Assembly: GCF_000332815.1 (NCBI RefSeq) | Contig: NZ_AOFD01000012.1 | Location: forward strand, 1 to 64,000 | Direction of reading: 5' to 3' | Source of the DNA: Arthrobacter nitrophenolicus | GTDB lineage: Bacteria > Actinomycetota > Actinomycetes > Actinomycetales > Micrococcaceae | DNA: 64,000 bases | Shown: in pieces, positions 36,785 through 45,783 of the stretch | Layout: each line of letters opens with the position of its first letter | Position numbering within the stretch: the stretch's first letter is position 1 | Notes under the pieces: model-generated | The model's input: only the letters and a program-made list of their open reading frames with translations | Database searches by the model: none | What the model was told of the DNA's origin: nothing | Position numbers and translations under genes: made by a program

Positions 36785-38383
36785 CTACTTGTACAGTCCT
36801 TCGCCGCCGACCTTGACGTTGGTGGGCAGGTAGCCGAAGGGGCCAAGGCCGTTCTGGCCGAAGCTGCGGTCAACCTGGGTGATGCCGTTCTTGAAGTTGA
36901 TCTTCACGGTCGGGGACAGGGAGCCGCCGCGGACACCGTTGACGTTGTCGATGAATGACTGCACCAGCCCGTTGGGCTGCACGTAGTGCGAGTAGGCCTG
37001 GAACTGGCGGCCGTTCTGCTGGCCGGAGATGGTGCCGCTCGGGTTGTTGGCGGGCAGGTTGAGGTCGGTGGGCGAGCCAAGTGCCAGGCCGGAGTTGTTG
37101 ACCGGCTGGTAGTCGGAGCGCACGCCGTCGCCCACGAAGCCGTAGACGCCGTCGGGGCCGCGCATGCCTGCTGCGTACGTGAACTGGTGGCTGATCGTGT
37201 ACAGGTAGTACTTGTTCTTGCCGTCCTCGTTCTGGATGAAGATCTGGGGACGTTCAGTCTGGTCGTTCACGCAGTTCGCGGAGAGGATCGGAGGCAGGAA
37301 GGACCACTTGGTGAGGTCCTTGTTGTCCGCCACCGCGAGACCCACGTTGCCGGTCTGGTAGTAGGCGCCGCTGCTGTTCACCTCGTCGAGGGACTCTGCG
37401 TTGGCATCGCCCTCACGGTAGCCGAGGTCTTCCTCGGTGCACTGGTACTCGCCGCGGTTGCCGCCCGTGTTGCCTTCGAAGACCATGAAGGTCTTGCCGG
37501 GGTGCGCCGGGTCGGCGAAGGTGAACGGGTCACGGAACGCGAAGCCGGGGTTCTGTTCCTTGGTCTGGTACATTTCGCCGTCCGGCTCAAGCAGCTTGGT
37601 GTGCTCGAAGCCGTCGAACCAGACGCGTTCCTCGTTGGCGTGGATGTTGCCGAGGGCCTTGGCGATGGCCGCGTCCGGGGCGATGCCGCCGCCGCCGGCG
37701 TTCCGCTCGGCCACATCGTGGAAGGTGGTGGCCGTGTAGAACACGTTCACGTGGTTGCCCTGCATCAGGCGGGTGGAGCCGGACCATTCGGTGTTGCCGA
37801 TGGAGGAACCGTCCACGAAAAGGTGCCCGCCGTAGTTCCACTTGTCCTTGGCCGGGTCCGCGTTGGTCTTGCGGAAGAAGAAGCCGATGCGGGCGTTCCA
37901 GTGGCGCTGGTCGAAGTTGTAGCCCGCGTGGCGGTCAGCGACGAGCGAGAAGATGACGTCGTAGCCCTTGTAGCTGATCTGGTTGGCGTGCTCGTCCGTC
38001 AGGGACCAGGTGTCCCAGACCCAGACGTCCTCGTTCATGGTGGGGAAATCCTCGGGGATTTCCGGCATGGTGACGTCCGGGCTCATGGAGTTCTGCCCGG
38101 GAGCTACCGTGGTGTCGCTCTGCGCCATGATCTGGCTGGCATCGGCGCGGGTCCACTTGGAGGTGAAGTCCGACGCCGGGTCGAAAGCTTCCTGGGTGTG
38201 TTCCGTGGGGAGGGGGAAGCCGGGCGTGGGGGCCGGCATCTGCTCTGCGGCCGGCGGGTCGGCAGGCTCGTTGGCCTGTGCCGACGGCACGGCAAGGAAG
38301 GTCGAGGCAGCCACGGCTGTTGCCAGTGCTGCGGCGGCGGACCGCCACCGCAGCATCCGGGGTGCTTGGGGGTGCTTGTGCAT
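36785..38383 (-). CDS. secreted levansucrase (GH68)
   Basis: This 532-residue enzyme splits sucrose and builds levan (or transfers fructose) outside the cell. A Sec signal occupies residues 1-36 (TFLAVPSAQA, then NEP). GH68 catalytic residues are visible: nucleophile Asp124 in VWVWDTW, transition-state Asp285 in FRDPF, and acid/base Glu377 in NDQTERPQ. There is no anchor or cell-wall motif, so it is released. The frame is open further upstream, but ATG 38383 starts the signal peptide and has GAGAAGAG in front. A LacI-type operator copy lies 258 bp upstream, and a terminator follows. Confidence 0.94.
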   Translation of the reverse strand: MHKHPQAPRMLRWRSAAAALATAVAASTFLAVPSAQANEPADPPAAEQMPAPTPGFPLPTEHTQEAFDPASDFTSKWTRADASQIMAQSDTTVAPGQNSMSPDVTMPEIPEDFPTMNEDVWVWDTWSLTDEHANQISYKGYDVIFSLVADRHAGYNFDQRHWNARIGFFFRKTNADPAKDKWNYGGHLFVDGSSIGNTEWSGSTRLMQGNHVNVFYTATTFHDVAERNAGGGGIAPDAAIAKALGNIHANEERVWFDGFEHTKLLEPDGEMYQTKEQNPGFAFRDPFTFADPAHPGKTFMVFEGNTGGNRGEYQCTEEDLGYREGDANAESLDEVNSSGAYYQTGNVGLAVADNKDLTKWSFLPPILSANCVNDQTERPQIFIQNEDGKNKYYLYTISHQFTYAAGMRGPDGVYGFVGDGVRSDYQPVNNSGLALGSPTDLNLPANNPSGTISGQQNGRQFQAYSHYVQPNGLVQSFIDNVNGVRGGSLSPTVKINFKNGITQVDRSFGQNGLGPFGYLPTNVKVGGEGLYK

Positions 38384-39087
38384 GTTTGCTCTTCTCGCGG
38401 AGTTGAAACTGTTCGTGGAAGACGGGCGGATGCCCTGGTTCCCCGCACTCCGGCGAGCCTCGACACCTTGGCAGGCGTCATCGAGGACGCCGTCGTGTCG
38501 AGGGGCGGGACCTGGGTGGGGTCCCACATGCGGCCCGTGCTGATACCGGGGATATCCGGGCCGGTCTCCACGCTAGGCAGGCCTTTCACGGCATTTCAAA
38601 CCGTGTTTCGCGGCCCCGAAAACCAAGTTTCACCCGATTGTGCAAGCGCTTACACATTCCAATGCGCGCGCGTGACATATGGTTCTTCGGGGGTCAAATG
38701 TTACAGATGTCTGACAAATTATTTCTTGCGGAGCAGTCCGCTGTTGGGTTGCCCACATCTGCGCGGCGGCCAAAATGAGGCGGGAATTACACCGCCAGGG
38801 ACACGCAAAAATGATGTCGACGCGCATCCTCCTCCGCGAGCCCCGGATTTAGGCCGCGGAAAACTCCTTGCGGGTCGGGAATGAGTGGCCGCGTCGGGAA
38901 AGGGCGGGCGCCGCGGAAGTGCTTGTGTGCGTCGAAAATGACTCCGCCCGTCGTTCCGGCAGCGGCTAGCCGAAGAAGTGAGGAGGGGCTGCTCTGGGTG
39001 CGGGTCCGGCGGGTGCGGCGGCAGATGCCAGGCCTGGGTGCCAAGCTGCATGCTGACGGCCAGGATGGGAAAGCTGGTTAAGCAGAA
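38384..39087. other. long intergenic region upstream of levansucrase
   Basis: About 700 bp carry no gene I can support; short open frames here lack ribosome binding sites and family matches. The middle part (about 38635-38790) is distinctly more AT-rich than its surroundings and contains the LacI-type operator at 38641-38654. I see no convincing promoter for levansucrase. The stretch at 38800-39060 is featureless to me apart from GC-rich runs. Confidence 0.6.
38641..38654. promoter_or_regulatory. LacI-type operator upstream of levansucrase
   Basis: TGCAAGCGCTTACA differs from the operator at 32503-32516 at one position and has the GC-centred symmetry of LacI-family sites. It suggests that the glucoside regulator, or a close relative, also controls levansucrase. 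Confidence 0.6.
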
Positions 39088-39115
39088 AAGCACCAGTTCC
39101 GAAGAACTGATGCTT
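39088..39115 (-). terminator. tRNA operon terminator with TTCG loop
   Basis: On the minus strand AAGCATCAGTTC and GAACTGGTGCTT form a 12-bp stem (one G-T pair) closed by the stable TTCG tetraloop and followed by TTCT. It lies 5 nt past the tRNA-Phe 3' end. Confidence 0.85.
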
Positions 39116-39120
39116 CCCAG

Positions 39121-39196
39121 TGGTGGCTCCGACCGGCGTCGATCCGGTGACCTTTCGATTTTCAGTCGAACGCTCTACCAACTGAGCTACAGAGCC
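39121..39196 (-). tRNA. tRNA-Phe (GAA)
   Basis: This 76-nt cloverleaf includes an encoded CCA end. The acceptor GGCTCTG pairs with CGGAGCC (one G-T), the D arm is GCTCAGTTGGTAGAGC, the anticodon loop is CTGAAAA with anticodon GAA, and the T arm has GATCGACGC in its loop region. It is the last gene of the three-tRNA operon. Confidence 0.95.
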
Positions 39197-39244
39197 TAGG
39201 TGACTAGTCACCATGAGAGCCGGAATTGCTTCCAACAATCAGAG

Positions 39245-39318
39245 CGACCCTGACGGGACTTGAACCCGCGACCTCCGCCGTGACAGGGCGGCGCGCTAAC
39301 CAACTGCGCTACAGGGCC
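39245..39318 (-). tRNA. tRNA-Asp (GTC)
   Basis: This 74-nt cloverleaf has acceptor GGCCCTG pairing with CAGGGTC (one G-T), anticodon loop CTGTCAC with anticodon GTC, T-loop GTTCAAGTC and discriminator G. CCA is not encoded. It is the middle gene of the operon. Confidence 0.95.
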
Positions 39319-39409
39319 TTGCGTTTCTTGCTTTCGCAGTATCTCTACCGCTTTTTTCAAGGCTTCCAGCCTACCAGACTTTTTTAGTCTGTTTGACCAG
39401 TTCCTTGCG

Positions 39410-39482
39410 TACCCCCAACGGGATTCGAACCCGTGCCGCCGCCGTGAAAGGGCGGTGTCCTAGGCCGCTAGACGATGGGGGC
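39410..39482 (-). tRNA. tRNA-Glu (TTC)
   Basis: This 73-nt cloverleaf has acceptor GCCCCCA pairing with TGGGGGT, anticodon loop CTTTCAC with anticodon TTC, and T-loop GTTCGAATC. CCA is not encoded. It is the first gene of the operon, about 90 nt after the promoter. Confidence 0.95.
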
Positions 39483-39571
39483 CAGAACCCGTTCGGAGCA
39501 AAAGCAAAATAAAAGGCGTAAAGCGAGGCTTTCCGTCTTTGTCCTTTGCGTTCTCCGAACTGGACTCTAAA

Positions 39572-39600
39572 ACTATAGGGCCTAGTTCCTGATAATCCAA
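39572..39600 (-). promoter_or_regulatory. tRNA operon promoter
   Basis: On the minus strand TTGGAT (39595-39600) and TATAGT (39572-39577) are separated by 17 bp. Transcription would start near 39565 and read Glu, Asp and Phe tRNAs. Confidence 0.7.
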
Positions 39601-39652
39601 AATCGGCCAAAAACCCCGTGCCTGAACAGGGAGAACAGGTGAAGATGGACTG

Positions 39653-40696
39653 ATGGATGCCGTTGCAGCGCTCAATGAGATTGCCTTCTGGCTGGAGCGC
39701 GGACGCGCTGCCACCTTCAAGGTCCAGGCCTTCCGGAAGGCCGCCGCGGCCATCAGCCCGCTGCCGGCCGAAGAAGTGGCTGAGCGGACCAGGACCGGCA
39801 GGCTGAAATCCATGAAGGGCATCGGAGACCGGACCTACCAGGTCATCCAGCAGGCCGTGGCGGGCGGCGTCCCCGACTATCTGGCCGACCTGCGGGAAAA
39901 GGGCGCCCAGCCGCTGGCCACCGGCGGCAGCGAACTTCGGAGCGCCCTCCGCGGCGACCTGCACAGCCACAGCGACTGGTCCGACGGCGGCTCCCCCATC
40001 GAGCTGATGGTGGCGGCCGCCGGGGTACTGGGCCGGGAGTACCTGGCGCTGACGGACCACTCGCCCAACCTCACCATCGCCAACGGGCTGTCAGCGGAGC
40101 GCCTCACCAGGCAACTGGATGTGGTGGCGGCGATCAACGCCGACGGGCAGGCCGGGTCCAAAGGGCAGCCGGAAGGCAAAGTGCGGCTGCTGACGGGGAT
40201 CGAGGTGGACATCCTGGAATCCGGCGAGCTGGACCAGGACCCGGAACTGCTGGACCGCCTGGACATCGTGGTGTCCAGCGTCCACTCAAAGCTGCGCGCC
40301 GACCGGAAAACCATGACCCGGCGGATGCTCGGCGGCATCCAGGCGAGGCATACGAACGTGCTCGGCCACTGCACCGGCCGGCTGGTGGAGGGCTCCCGCG
40401 GTACCCGCCCGCCGTCGGAATTCGATGCCAGGGAGGTCTTTGCCGCCTGCGCCGAGAACAACGTGGCAGTGGAAATCAACTCCCGGCCCGAGCGGCAGGA
40501 CCCGCCTGATCCGCTGATCCAGCTCGCGCTGGAGGCCGGGTGCCTGTTCTCGATCGACAGTGACGCGCATGCGCCCGGCCAGCTCGACTTCCTTCAGTAC
40601 GGCGCCGAGCGCGCGGCCCGGAACGACGTCCCGCAGGACCGCATCATCACCACGTGGCCGGTGGAACGGTTGCTGGAGTGGGCCGCGGCGAAATAA
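39653..40696 (+). CDS. PHP domain protein with N-terminal helix-hairpin-helix (PolX-type)
   Basis: This 347-residue protein has an N-terminal PolX-like helical/HhH region (about 1-85; MKGIGDRTYQVIQQA) and a PHP phosphoesterase domain (about 97-345). Metal ligands are visible in GDLHSHSDWSDG, ALTDHSPN, GIEVDIL, SSVHSK, VLGHCTGR, VEINSRPER and DSDAHAPG. This is the C-terminal half of bacterial PolX without the polymerase part. Histidinol phosphatase or a 3'-5' nuclease/repair role are both possible; the HhH region favours DNA. Confidence 0.88.
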   Translation: MDAVAALNEIAFWLERGRAATFKVQAFRKAAAAISPLPAEEVAERTRTGRLKSMKGIGDRTYQVIQQAVAGGVPDYLADLREKGAQPLATGGSELRSALRGDLHSHSDWSDGGSPIELMVAAAGVLGREYLALTDHSPNLTIANGLSAERLTRQLDVVAAINADGQAGSKGQPEGKVRLLTGIEVDILESGELDQDPELLDRLDIVVSSVHSKLRADRKTMTRRMLGGIQARHTNVLGHCTGRLVEGSRGTRPPSEFDAREVFAACAENNVAVEINSRPERQDPPDPLIQLALEAGCLFSIDSDAHAPGQLDFLQYGAERAARNDVPQDRIITTWPVERLLEWAAAK

Positions 40697-40735
40697 CCGC
40701 CTTCCCAGCGGCCGCGGCAACCGCCCAGGGTGCAG

Positions 40736-41418
40736 CTATTCGACGGCGTCAGCGAGTTTCTGCCGGAAGTCCGCCTTCGTGGAGAGGACCAGCTTTTCGC
40801 CGTTGAGGAAGAAGGTTGGAGTGCCGCTGACACCCAGCGCCTTTCCGTCTGCGATATCCGCCAGGACCCGCTCCTCCGTTTGCTGGTCGGCGACGGCGGC
40901 GTCATACAGGGCCAGGTCCAGCCCCAGCTCCTCCGCATAGCTGCGGAACAGCGGCGCCTGGGACTGCTGGCTGCCGGCCCACTGGGACTGGGTCTCGAAA
41001 AGCCTGTTGGCCATCTGCTGGTACTGGCCCTGTTGCCCGGCGGCCTCGGCAGCGAGTGCGGCCTGGCCCGAGTTCGGGTGCATCGACAGCGGGAAGTGCC
41101 GGTGCACGAACGTGATCCGGTCCCCGAACTCCGCCTTGAGCTCCTCCACCACAGGTGGATGGAACCGCAGGACGGGCACTCGAAGTCGAGGAACTCCACC
41201 AGCTGGGCTTTCTCCACTGCCGGGGTGGTGAGCCGGTGGCTGTCCGCCCGGACAAGCTGCTCAGCCCCCGCTGCGGGGGGCGCCGCCTGCTGCTGCCTCC
41301 CTGCCACCGAGAGCGCGAACCACACCGCCCCGCCAATCAAGATGACCGCCAGCACGATCCAAATGATGATCCTGGCAAGGCGTGCGTTATCGCGGGGTGG
41401 AGCAGGGTTTGAGACCAT
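40736..41418 (-). pseudogene. membrane-anchored DsbA-family thiol oxidoreductase, frameshifted
   Basis: The repaired protein is about 227 aa. One N-terminal membrane helix (IIIWIVLAVILIGGAVWFAL) is followed by a thioredoxin-fold domain with the active-site CxxC in FLDFECPSCG. The frame breaks near 41160 right after this motif and resumes at FHPPVVEELKAEFG; one missing base explains it. The cis-Pro region is GVSGTPTFFLNG. It should form or reduce disulfides in exported proteins. ATG 41418 is preferred, but ATG 41427 is also in frame. Confidence 0.83.
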
Positions 41419-41544
41419 AATCCGCATCCTAGCGGAGGCCGGGAGCGCCGCCGGCTCAAGGGTCGTGCAACTTTGGCAGGAAGTTGCCCAGACGTGGCCG
41501 ATTTCCGCCAGCCCCGGCCCGTCCCGTCCGGATACATTGGCTGC

Positions 41545-42537
41545 ATGCCCTTCACCGCCCCCGCCCGCAAACCCAATTCCGAGTCTCCTCCGGCAGCGTC
41601 CCGGGCCAGGGCCCTGGGCGTCGCGGCGATGGCCGTCACCGTGGTGTTCTGGGCCTCGGCCTTCGTGGGAATCCGGGCCATCGGGCCGCACTTCTCCCCC
41701 GGATCCCTGACGCTCGGCAGGCTGGCGGTTGCCGCCGTCGTGCTGTCCTTCCTGGTGCTGCCGCAACTGCTGAAGAGCCGCAAGCTGCCGCGGGGGCGCG
41801 AATGGTGGCCCATCCTGGCCTACGGGGTCATGTGGTTCGGCGGCTACAACGTGGCGCTGAACGCCGCCGAGCATGTCCTTGATGCGGGCACCAGCGCCCT
41901 GCTCATCAACGTCAGCCCCATCCTGGTGGCCATCATGGCCGGCCTCTTCCTCAAGGAGGGCTTTCCGCGGTGGCTGCTGATCGGCAGCACCGTGGCCTTT
42001 GTTGGGGTGGCGCTTATCGCGCTGGGGTCCGGACCGGCTGCCGGGGCGGCGCCCGGCCCGGGGAAAAGCGCGACGGCGGACCTGGCGGGAGTTGCGCTGT
42101 GCCTCCTTGCCGCCGTGCTCGCCGCGGTGAGCGTGATCATCCAGAAGCCTGTCCTGCGGAAATTCCCCGCGGCGCAGGCCACCTGGTTCGGCATCATGGT
42201 GGGATCGGTGTGCTGCCTGCCCTTTGCCGGGCAACTGGCCTCCGAGCTGCAGGCCGCACCGCCCGAAGCCACGGCCGGGCTGGTGTACCTGGGTGTCTTC
42301 CCCACTGCCATCGCCTTCACAACCTGGGCTTACGCACTCTCGCTCGTGGACGCCGGCAAGCTGGCAGCCACCACCTACCTGGTTCCCGGAGTTACCGTGC
42401 TCATTTCCTGGCTCCTGCTCGGCGAGGTTCCCACGGCCTGGGGCCTGGCGGGCGGCGTCATCTGCCTGCTGGGCGTAGGGCTGACCCGCCGCCGGAGCCG
42501 CCAAGGGATAGGGGCTCCGGCGGCTGTTCGGCGCTAA
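41545..42537 (+). CDS. EamA family drug/metabolite transporter
   Basis: This 330-residue inner-membrane protein has ten predicted helices in two EamA repeats (first AMAVTVVFWASAFVGIRAIG to GLFLKEGFP; second from LAGVALCLLAAVLAAVSVI to GLTRRR). ALLINVSPILVAI and TYLVPGVTVLISWLLLGE are the usual repeat signatures. Such exporters carry amino acids or other metabolites; the substrate is unknown. The ATG lies 6 nt after TACATT (41533-41538) with no Shine-Dalgarno, so the mRNA is likely leaderless. Confidence 0.92.
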   Translation: MPFTAPARKPNSESPPAASRARALGVAAMAVTVVFWASAFVGIRAIGPHFSPGSLTLGRLAVAAVVLSFLVLPQLLKSRKLPRGREWWPILAYGVMWFGGYNVALNAAEHVLDAGTSALLINVSPILVAIMAGLFLKEGFPRWLLIGSTVAFVGVALIALGSGPAAGAAPGPGKSATADLAGVALCLLAAVLAAVSVIIQKPVLRKFPAAQATWFGIMVGSVCCLPFAGQLASELQAAPPEATAGLVYLGVFPTAIAFTTWAYALSLVDAGKLAATTYLVPGVTVLISWLLLGEVPTAWGLAGGVICLLGVGLTRRRSRQGIGAPAAVRR

Positions 42538-42546
42538 AGTCGAAGT

Positions 42547-42975
42547 ATGCCTCCCAGCCTTCCACCCGGCCTTCCGATCATTCCCGACGGTCCGCATGAG
42601 CCGCTGGGCTTCCGGATGTCCGCGGATGAATTCGAGGCCGCGGTGTCCGACGCGCTGGACAGCATCCCGGACAAGCTGGCCCGTGCCATGGACAACGTGG
42701 CCGTCTTCATCGACGACGATTACGTGCCCGGGCCGGGGGAAGATCCGGACACCGTGCTGCTGGGAATCTACGAAGGCGTCCCGCTGACTGAACGCGACTC
42801 CTGGTGGGACGCAGGGTCCCTGCCGGACCGGATCACCATCTTCCGGGAACCCATCCTGGAAATCTGCTCGTCCCGGGAGGACGTGATCCATGAGGTGGCG
42901 GTAACCGTCGTCCATGAGATCGCGCACCACTTCGGCATTTCCGATGACCGGCTGCACGAGCTGGGCTGGGGCTAG
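42547..42975 (+). CDS. metallopeptidase family protein (minimal zincin)
   Basis: This 142-residue soluble protein has the zinc motif HEIAH at 123-127 inside VTVVHEIAHHFGISDDRLHELGWG, the signature of the small actinobacterial minigluzincin-like family. No signal peptide is present. The ATG follows TAAAGT by 6 nt, so it may be translated from a leaderless mRNA. Whether it is a true protease is not established for the family. Confidence 0.9.
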   Translation: MPPSLPPGLPIIPDGPHEPLGFRMSADEFEAAVSDALDSIPDKLARAMDNVAVFIDDDYVPGPGEDPDTVLLGIYEGVPLTERDSWWDAGSLPDRITIFREPILEICSSREDVIHEVAVTVVHEIAHHFGISDDRLHELGWG

Positions 42976-42985
42976 CCTTGTAGGC

Positions 42986-43905
42986 ATGGGACACGACCAC
43001 AGCCACACCCACGGCATCACCGCTACCGGCCAGCACCGCAAGCGGCTCGTGGCCGTGCTGGTGATCACGCTTGCCGTTGTCCTGGTCCAGGTGGTGGGGG
43101 CCGTCCTGTCCGGGTCGCTCTCCCTGCTGGCTGACGCCGGGCACATGCTCTCCGACGCAGCCGGGGTCACCATCGCCCTCCTCGCCGCCTGGATCGCCGG
43201 CAGGCCCGCCAGCGACCAGCGCACCTACGGGTACCAGCGCGCAGAGGTGCTGGCAGCGCTGGCCAACGCCCTCATCCTGATCGTGATCTCCGTGGTGATC
43301 TTCACCGAGGCCATCCGCCGGATCGGCTCCGCCCCGGAAGTGTCCACGGACATCATGCTCTTCGCCGCCATCCTTGGCGCGGTGGCGAACGTTGTGTCCC
43401 TCCTGATCCTGCACGGCGCCCACCATGAAAGCCTCAACGTGCGCGGCGCCTACCTGGAGGTCCTCGGCGACCTCCTGGCTCGTTCGCCGTTATTGCCGCC
43501 GCCGTGGTGATCATGCTGACCGGTTTCAACGCCGCGGACACCATCGCCTCGGTGGTGATCGCCATCCTGATCCTGCCGCGGGCCTGGAGCCTGCTGCGCG
43601 ACGTGGTGGATGTCCTGCTGGAAGCCAGCCCCAAGGGTGTGGAAGTCCAGATGATCCGTGAGCACATCCTGTCCGTGGCAGGCGTCACCGACGTGCACGA
43701 CATCCATATCTGGACCATCACCTCCGGCGTGCCCGTGTTCTCTGCCCATGTGGTGGTGGAGGACGGGGTGCTGAATGCGCGCGGTGCCGACCAGCTGCTG
43801 GACAAGCTCATCACCTGCCTGGGCTCGCACTTCGACACCGACCACTGCACCTTCCAGCTGGAGCCGGCCAGCCACTCGGAGCATGAGGCGCACCAGCACG
43901 CATAA
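42986..43905 (+). pseudogene. CzcD-type cation diffusion facilitator, frameshifted
   Basis: The repaired protein is about 306 aa. A His-rich start (MGHDHSHTHG) leads into six membrane helices with metal-site residues in SLSLLADAGHMLSDAAG and HHESLNVRGAYLEVLGD. A cytoplasmic domain holds VTDVHDIHIWTITSG. The frame breaks near 43478, in the second D-x3-H/D site: LEVLGDLL then, in the next frame, SFAVIAAAVVIM; one missing G restores LLGSFAV. It exports zinc or a similar divalent metal in exchange for protons. TAGCCT lies 7 nt before the ATG. Confidence 0.88.
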
Positions 43906-43928
43906 GCGTGGCCGGCCCTGCCCCGGCA

Positions 43929-44807
43929 TCAGCTCAGGATGTCCCTGGTGACGAACCTCCCGTAAGCCAGCGCCCCGAACACTGCAATGTAGCCGCCTTG
44001 CAGCAGGGCGTTGCTGGTGAATGAGTCCCACAGCAGGGGCTGGCGCAGCATGTCGCCGAACCCGAACCAGTAATGGCTGAACAGCCACGGGTGCAGCCAT
44101 TCCAGCTGCGGCAGCTGGTCCAGGACCTGGGACACCACCGACACCACCACGGTGGCAGCCATGGCACCCACCGGAACCACCGTGAGGGTGGACAGGAAGA
44201 GCCCGACGGCGGAAAGGCCCGCCAGCGAAACGGCCAGGTACGCGGCAATCAGGAGGATGCGGACCGCGGCTTCAGGCGGCTGGATGACGTCCCCCGACAG
44301 CAGCGTCACGGGCCCCACCGGAAACAGGGCCGCGCCAATTGCGGCACCGGCAAGGCCGACGGTGAGCGGCGCGACAATGCAGAACGCGAGCGCCCCTGCG
44401 TATTTGACCAGCAGCAGCCGGACCCGCCCGGCGGGCGCCACGAGCAGGTACCGGAGGGTGCCCAGGTTTGCCTCGCCGGCGATGGTGTCCCCCGCCACCA
44501 CCCCCACCGTGAGCGGCAGGAACAGCGGCACCGAGACCAGCATGGCGGTGAAGGCAACAAAGAGGCCGTTCTGGCTGATCCGGTCCAGGAAGGCCGGGCC
44601 CCGGCCGGGCGGGACGGCGGACGAAACCCGCACCGCGATGGCGATCAGCACGGGAATGGCTGCCAGTGCCAGCAGCAGCGCCCAGGTGCGGCGGCGGCCG
44701 AACAGGACCCGCAGTTCCGAGAGCATCAACGAGGACGCGGACTCCCGCGCCTCCCGGACCGCCGGCGCGGCTGTTCCGGGGACTTCCGCCGGCACGCTAC
44801 TGGGCAA
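43929..44807 (-). CDS. ABC-2 type transporter permease
   Basis: This 292-residue membrane protein has six helices in the ABC-2 pattern, with a cytoplasmic N terminus and LGTLRYLLVAPAGRVRLLLVKY as the coupling region. Gene order (LolA-like lipoprotein-carrier homologue, ATPase, permease) with overlaps suggests one export machine. The start is TTG 44807 behind GGAGAGGGG, overlapping the ATPase gene; GTG 44795 is an alternative. The substrate is unknown. Confidence 0.85.
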   Translation of the reverse strand: MPSSVPAEVPGTAAPAVREARESASSLMLSELRVLFGRRRTWALLLALAAIPVLIAIAVRVSSAVPPGRGPAFLDRISQNGLFVAFTAMLVSVPLFLPLTVGVVAGDTIAGEANLGTLRYLLVAPAGRVRLLLVKYAGALAFCIVAPLTVGLAGAAIGAALFPVGPVTLLSGDVIQPPEAAVRILLIAAYLAVSLAGLSAVGLFLSTLTVVPVGAMAATVVVSVVSQVLDQLPQLEWLHPWLFSHYWFGFGDMLRQPLLWDSFTSNALLQGGYIAVFGALAYGRFVTRDILS

Positions 44808-45783
44808 CGTCGAACCCCTCTCCGGTCAAGGCAACAAAGCGGTCTTCCAGGCTTTCGCGTTCGACGGCGAATCCCCGGACCCGCACGCCGCCCGCCACCA
44901 GCTGCCCCACAACATCCTCGGGGAGACGGCCGTCGCCAGCGGCGGACAGGCTGGCGAGGAGGACCTCGCCGTCGGGCTGGGATCCGCCGGCCTCCGCCGC
45001 CAGGCCCAGGCCGGCAAGGACAGACCTGGCCTGACCGGCGTCGGGTGTCAGGAGCCGGATCCGTGCGCTGCCGGCACGGCGCAGTTCGGCGAGCGGTCCC
45101 TGCGCCACGAGGCGGCCGGCGCTCATGATGGCCGCGTGCGTGCACATCTGCTCCACCTCGGCGAGCAGGTGGCTGGAGACAAAGACCGTGGCCCCGTCAT
45201 GGGCAAGGGAACGGACCAGGTTGCGCACCTCCCGCGTGCCCTGCGGGTCGAGTCCGTTGGTGGGCTCATCCAGCACCAGCAGGTCCCGGCGGGCGAGCAG
45301 TGCGTTGGCGATGCCCAGCCGCTGCTTCATCCCCAGCGAGTAGGCGTGCACCTTCTTGCCGGCGGCATGTGAGAGCCCCACCCGTTCCAGGGCACGGTCC
45401 ACCCGGCCCTTCCGGGTGGCGGGTACGGTGCTGCGGCCGGCGGCATCCAGCCGGGAAAGGTTCGCTGCACCGGACAGAAAGGGGTAGAAGGCGGGCCCTT
45501 CCACCAGCGCGCCCACCCGCGGCAGCACGTCCCGGAACCTGCCCGGCATTTCCATCCCCAGCAGGCTCACCGTTCCTGCTGACGCCGCCGCGAGGCCCAG
45601 CAGCATACGGATGGTTGTGGTTTTACCGGATCCGTTGGGGCCAAGGAACCCGAAGACGGAACCGGGCGGCACGGCGAGGTCCACGCCGTCCACGGCAACC
45701 TGCCGGCCAAAGTGCTTGGTCAGGCCCCGCGTCTCGATGGCAAGGTTGTACCTCCCGGACCCGCTTCCGCCCTGCGGGATCAC
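44797..45783 (-). CDS. ABC transporter ATP-binding protein
   Basis: This 328-residue ATPase has Walker A GPNGSGKTT, the signature region YSLGMKQRLGIANALL, and Walker B LLVLDEPTNGLD; an HLLAEVEQMC segment contains the switch region. The C-terminal 100 residues are the extension typical of exporter ATPases such as DrrA/NatA. The start GTG overlaps the LolA-like gene's stop codon. It should drive the permease encoded next. Confidence 0.93.
   Translation of the reverse strand: MIPQGGSGSGRYNLAIETRGLTKHFGRQVAVDGVDLAVPPGSVFGFLGPNGSGKTTTIRMLLGLAAASAGTVSLLGMEMPGRFRDVLPRVGALVEGPAFYPFLSGAANLSRLDAAGRSTVPATRKGRVDRALERVGLSHAAGKKVHAYSLGMKQRLGIANALLARRDLLVLDEPTNGLDPQGTREVRNLVRSLAHDGATVFVSSHLLAEVEQMCTHAAIMSAGRLVAQGPLAELRRAGSARIRLLTPDAGQARSVLAGLGLAAEAGGSQPDGEVLLASLSAAGDGRLPEDVVGQLVAGGVRVRGFAVERESLEDRFVALTGEGFDVAQ

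Noticed and set aside
36986..38884. A 632-codon plus-strand open frame opposite levansucrase.
   Set aside because: It is the antisense of the GH68 gene; GC-rich third positions keep the opposite strand free of stops. The levansucrase frame has intact catalytic motifs and a signal peptide.
40594..43224. An 876-codon open frame on the minus strand across the PHP, DsbA-like, EamA, metallopeptidase and CDF genes.
   Set aside because: It lies mainly antisense to well-supported genes, reads as Arg/Gly/Pro-rich low-complexity sequence, and has no ribosome binding site. Only its short overlap with the DsbA-like N terminus is real coding sequence.
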